Of a stretch of 64,000 nt of DNA, positions 59,718 through 64,000 are shown piece by piece. Source of the DNA: Nymphaea colorata. Its lineage: Eukaryota; Streptophyta; Magnoliopsida; Nymphaeales; Nymphaeaceae. Numbering within the stretch: the stretch's first letter is position 1; every line of letters starts with the position of its first letter. The notes under the pieces were generated by a model. The model saw only the letters and a list, made by a program, of their open reading frames with translations. It was not told the DNA's origin and did not search any database. The DNA lies in the NCBI RefSeq assembly GCF_008831285.2, contig NC_045138.2, forward strand, positions 24,523,934 through 24,587,933, read 5' to 3'. The translations under genes and the position numbers were made by a program.

Positions 59718-60059
59718 TCAAGGCCCATTGTTGCCTCCAGGAACTCCACCTCCAACAGCAGGAACTTCAAAGCCTGGATTAGGAACAAAAGTGTCATCAT
59801 TTCCTGGAATATATCTAGGAGTCGGACGGCTGTCACCAACATCTCCAGGCCTTCCTGTGCCATGAGGGGTTGGCTTCACTGCTCTACCAATTCCAGGAAT
59901 TAGGAAGCTCCTATCATCCACACAATCTGGTTCTTCCATTTTCAGGTTCTGTGCTTCTCTTTTTGGAACTTCAGGGATGGCAGTTACAGTTGTCCTTTGT
60001 GCAGTTAGAGCGAAGGAGACGAGGAAGAGGGCATGCACAGAGAAACATTTGATAGCCAT
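59718..60059 (-). CDS. small secreted cell-wall protein (At2g20870 type)
   Basis: A single-exon gene of 113 residues. The start is preceded by a minus-strand TATA box about 70 bases upstream, and no earlier in-frame ATG fits. Residues 1-27 form a signal peptide with the hydrophobic core ALFLVSFALTA. The mature part is Gly/Pro-rich, with DRSFLIPGIGR, then YIPGNDDTFVPNPGFEVP and a GGGVPGGNNGP tail. The LIPGIGR and GG/GNDDTFVPNPGFEVP blocks are the signature of the plant family annotated as putative cell wall proteins. It is expected to be exported to the apoplast; molecular role unknown. It contains one cysteine after the signal peptide, so no disulfide fold is likely. Confidence 0.85.
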   Translation of the reverse strand: MAIKCFSVHALFLVSFALTAQRTTVTAIPEVPKREAQNLKMEEPDCVDDRSFLIPGIGRAVKPTPHGTGRPGDVGDSRPTPRYIPGNDDTFVPNPGFEVPAVGGGVPGGNNGP

Positions 60060-60125
60060 TCCTAGCAGTTAATATGGAAGAGATATTTGATTGTTTGGTC
60101 GCAGAGATCTCTGGGAGATTAGACA

Positions 60126-60135
60126 TTATATATAG
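60126..60135 (-). promoter_or_regulatory. TATA box of cell-wall protein gene
   Basis: On the minus strand this reads CTATATATAA, about 67 bases before the ATG at 60059, giving a leader of roughly 30-40 bases. This matches the compact promoter layout of small secreted-protein genes. Confidence 0.6.
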
Positions 60136-61705
60136 CTAGAATGTATCTAGAAACCCGGCGAATTAAGAGGTGGTGCAGTTGAGAGGACAGAGGAAGAGAA
60201 AGCTTATTGGCTTGGAGTAGAAGAGTATTGATAGTTCTCTTGAATGAGCACAAAGGTTTTGTTGGTTCAGCAGTTCCTTTTACTGGCTGGATGCTTATAA
60301 GCCATAAGCTGTGGCAAGCAAAAATAGTAACATATCCTAAAATTGTTTACTTGCATCAATGAGTTGCAATGAAAGATCTTCCATGTTTATCATTTCCAAC
60401 TCTTAAAGCGGCTGCTTAATGCTTTATGTACTGTGCGTGTGTAAAAGTTTACATTGACAGGCTCTTTGAGCAGTTGCAGAAGATTAAAAGAAAATCTACA
60501 GTAGCTGTTTCCCAGTTAAATAATAATTCTTCTGCATCAATTATTTTGTCCTTGGCCAGTGTAAATATAAGATTCACTTGTCTGGCAGAAGGAGAAAGTT
60601 TCTCTTTCTTTTCCTTTTCTTCTTTTAGATATAGCAGCTTTCCTGCCCCAAACTTGGAGCACTATAATTGGAAACTCATTAAGATGGTTGGTGGAATTTG
60701 GTAGTTTCAGTCTCTGAACTCTTGTGCGAAAGACCTGTGGTTAAGTTGCTTTATCATATTTTGAGCTGCTGGTTCTTGCAGGAAGAAAGAAAAGATTCAA
60801 GAAGTACATTTACAGGGAACACGATAGTATTTAGGCGGTGGCCATTAATTTTCAGGTGGATAACTAAACCAGCTTTGTGCGTGTTGTGAGCTTAGCGTCA
60901 GTATAGGAAGACCCGTTCGGGCTGATATTTTGAACGATCACACAGACAATGTTCTGCATTGACCAATGTGCTTAAAATATATCATGGATCCCAGCGTCCA
61001 GAAAGAATTTATTGTGCATTGCTGTGATCATCAACTTGGATGAAATTGGACAGTGAATGTGGGAAAAATATCCTTGCAAGGCGCAAGACCCAAAAACGCC
61101 ACAACTCGTTTCCCAGATACTGGCTGGACTTATAGGTGCTGCTGGTCTTATTGGTGCCACTGGTGTTGTCCCGTATGGAAATTGAAAAGCGATGAATGCT
61201 AATCTTACGGTGATCCTCTGTCTCTTATCTTGTAGCTATCCTCTTTTGTCTCTGTCTTCCCAGTTGGTTGACAAGGCTTACCATGGCTTGGCAAGGCATG
61301 CCTAGTTCGCGTTAGTATGGTATTCATTGGGATGTTTAACTTGTTGGAATAGCGATATAAATCGATTGAGTTGAGCATGGAAGCTCGCTTTTTTATCAGA
61401 CTATGAGTCGATCATTTGCCAAGGCAGATTCAATCCTACTCTGCGTTGTATTGAACTTGATAAGAAGAGACAACAAGCCCCCGTATTGGACGAAATGGGT
61501 GAAGTGGGAGAAAAAATCTCTTCTTAAATAACAATCAAACAGAGGCAGAGATGGAAATTTTCAGCCAAGGAGCATGCATTCAAAGGAATCTTAGATACAA
61601 TAGAATGATTAAGAGGCGTTAGGCAAATAATTAAGGGGCAGACAGTATATTAATAAACCCGTTGTTGGAGACCAGCAACGTAAAAATAAATAAAATTTGT
61701 GGAGC

Positions 61706-61727
61706 TGTGCGGGCAACTGCCCACACA
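61706..61727. repeat. palindrome / hairpin
   Basis: TGTGCGGGCA and TGCCCACACA pair at 9 of 10 positions around the two-base loop AC. It lies in non-coding DNA beside CACGTG-like promoter sequence; role unknown. Confidence 0.65.
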
Positions 61728-63186
61728 TGGCCGTTTCTTTCTGAGTTGTGCCAGTTGGCTCACGTGAAGAGAAAGCTGGTTTTGATTTCCGAATCTGATG
61801 GGTCTATATCCACTTTAAAATTGAAACAAAAATAGGAAACTGTTCCCCACCTTTATCTTTCGGCCCACATGAATAAGGTTTTTCTTCCCACGGAAAATTG
61901 CTTTCATGTGAAATTCACCCTCCCCCATGCACCACTCGATTGTGGGGTTGGATGGGTGAGGTAACAATTGGCATTAAATTGAATCAGTAGGCAAACATAA
62001 AGGCACTACGTGGTATATATTTTCTTCTTCTGAAACGTTTTTATTTAAATTATTTTTCATTTTTTGTTTTAAAATATTTGTAATTATATTTACTATCGAT
62101 TCATAACCTATTCAGTGAGTTGCAAAGGTCGGGAGAAAATGTATCGCAAAGTATATCCAACTTTAGCATTATTATAAAGCATGTGAAAACATAGATTTCA
62201 AATTCGTGGTATGTCACAAATTTGCAAGTTAAGTTCACGACTCATATAAGCAGAGGAACCGAGGGCCTGTGAGCGCTGTTCGGCACCTTTCCAAGGTTCA
62301 TGGCGCCCGATAAAAAATGGTCTAAGGTGCACTAGACTCTACCTTGCATCTCACATGCAGACCATGGACACTATATGTTCCGGTCTGGCTAAAGAGTATG
62401 AAAAAGAGAAATCCTTAAAGCGGGTAGACTGGCCAACCGGCGGTTTGGTTACTAAGGAAATGATTGCCGGAGGTTGCCTATAAAAACCAAGTTAACTAGA
62501 AGTCACGATATTGAACATGAACTAAACAACTCACTGTCGGCACGCACGGATCCAAGATTGTTTTTGTCCTGGGCTCTTAAAGCGACCAGACGATCATTAT
62601 GTGGTGTGCATTCGATATCACCAACTTTCTGTGATATTGCATACCAGCCCTAATTTCTTCAGAAGTTGGGACCTAATAAAGTTTATTCACCATAATTCAT
62701 CATGCTACTGAAGAGTGCACGGATCTGGAGCTACGCAACTGCACAGATTTTGAGTGTATATTCAAGTTGCTTTCCTAAATTTTAGCCGCCTAGGACATAT
62801 ATATCTATATGTCACCTACGTGAATACAAACTTCAAAACTTGTGTTTGAATCAGTTTAATTATTTTTCATTTTGGTTGTGTAGCTGGAATTTTATAACGT
62901 ATGAAAGAAAGTTTCGAAGCTTTCAAAAATAAAATATAAACTTAGGAGCTGAAGGAGGAGAAAGAAAAAAAGGAGAAAACTAAGAGACAGGATTAATAAA
63001 TCAGACTGCCATGTTTGGACGAAAATAAGGCTAAGGGTTTTACACGGCCAATTCAAGCCAATATGGCCTATAGTAATAACATTAAGTTGCACCAATTTCA
63101 ACCGTTGAATAGATAATATAATTATATGCCAAGTAAAAACATAGTTAAGGCCTGTCACCTCATGGCATCAGGCAGCCGTTATTGGA

Positions 63187-63194
<8 letters not shown>

Positions 63195-63238
<44 letters not shown>
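63195..63238. repeat. (AT)22 microsatellite
   Basis: An uninterrupted AT run in intergenic DNA, followed by GTATGTATGTAT. Confidence 0.95.
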
Positions 63239-63250
<12 letters not shown>

Positions 63251-64000
63251 TCCTGTTGGCGTTCCAGTCAAATGGGTCGGGACATAAGCTGATGGTTTTG
63301 AACATGGGAAATTTAGTTATAAGGCAATCGGATTTGGTGCAACTGAAAAAGACAAATCCTCAGGGAGGTCATATACGAAGTGTTTATGTCTCTGCGCGAG
63401 ATCCACTTTCTTCTAAGGGAACACTCTTTGACAGCCTTATTTTGAGCCATACCATAGATAGTATGTATGAGAAGAGTAATGAAGAATATGAGTTCAAGGT
63501 TTAAATTCTTATTATATCTTGGAAAAGTTAGATTCATCAGCAGTTTCCGTCATAGAAAACAAGCAGCTGCAATAACTTGTTCACGGGGCCAGATTGAGTG
63601 GCGGAAAATTTTCCTTCACCGTTGCGGACAAAGAGTGCACAGATTCACTATGAACATGCTTTTCTTCGTCATGTTGGAGACATGGGTTAGGCATGTGTTT
63701 CTAGAAGACAGATGATGATGTTGAAGATGATGATGATGATATTAGGATATGGAATTGGAGAAGTGGGTAGAGGCCAAAGTTGATGTGATCAGGTCAGTCT
63801 TCCAAATGTAACATGATAGCGACCATGAGATTATCTCACTACGTCATAATCAAATTCAGCCCAACTCAGCATTATCTTATTAAAAAGGCAAATAGAATAT
63901 ACTCATGTGGGTCATCTTCGTTGATAAAGTTATGAAACCAACTCCATACTATAAGCATCGGTGGCACCATCACCACATGGTCATCCGAATTAAGAAGAGC

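Larger units (their letters stand above)
60136..64000. other. intergenic, no firm gene
   Basis: The sequence is AT-rich with no domain-bearing ORF. A 42-codon ORF at about 61057-61185 ends in a Gly/Ala-rich stretch (LAGLIGAAGLIGATG) but has no other support. A 10-bp hairpin lies at 61706-61727. Bases 63240-63720 carry an 87-codon plus-strand frame directly after the TA microsatellite that I do not recognise. A GATGAT-rich run lies near 63712-63740. Any gene past the window edge cannot be judged. Confidence 0.45.

Noticed and set aside
61057-61185. Short ORF with a Gly/Ala zipper-like tail
   Set aside because: About 42 codons, no leader or promoter signal, and no family recognised.

Overview
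The window is nuclear DNA of a flowering plant. The evidence is split genes with GT-AG introns, long AT-rich intergenic stretches, small hAT-type MITEs, and plant-specific families (a B3 protein, GH3, and a small secreted cell-wall protein). The species cannot be named from the sequence alone. There are no operons. No tRNA, rRNA, CRISPR array, organelle insert or intact retrotransposon ORF was seen.

Layout. (1) 0.6-1.9 kb, plus: an intronless B3-domain protein with five near-identical 28-residue repeats. (2) 5.6-8.5 kb, minus: a two-exon, single-pass membrane protein of unknown function whose intron holds an LTR-like remnant. (3) 11.6-12.4 kb: a GC-richer promoter/leader-like block ending in a possible orphan first exon. 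(4) 12.5-22.4 kb: intergenic, with a clear hAT MITE at 18.5 kb and other TE ends. (5) 22.5 kb, plus: a 98-residue plant protein. (6) 27.7-38.7 kb, plus: a 14-exon SNF2/RING helicase of the CHR27/CHR28 (FRG) type. (7) 39.6-44.5 kb, minus: a four-exon GH3.10-type acyl-acid-amido synthetase, convergent with the helicase. (8) 44.5-52 kb: intergenic, with one decayed MITE. (9) 52.1-55.2 kb, plus: a Mpv17/PMP22-family protein with a plastid-type N-terminus and one GC-AG intron. (10) 56.8 kb, plus: a 48-codon membrane micropeptide behind a strong leader hairpin, with a likely 3'UTR intron. (11) 59.7-60.1 kb, minus: a small secreted cell-wall protein. (12) 60.1-64 kb: intergenic.

The genes look like independent single-copy loci, not a cluster with a shared job. 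By family knowledge the helicase belongs to the RNA-directed DNA methylation and chromatin group, and GH3.10 to jasmonate/auxin conjugation. I found no convincing new multi-gene system. The items most worth a second look are the leader-hairpin micropeptide, the homogenised in-frame minisatellite in the B3 gene, the GC-AG intron, the overlapping upstream AUG and G-quadruplex tract in the helicase gene, and the two well-defined hAT MITEs.
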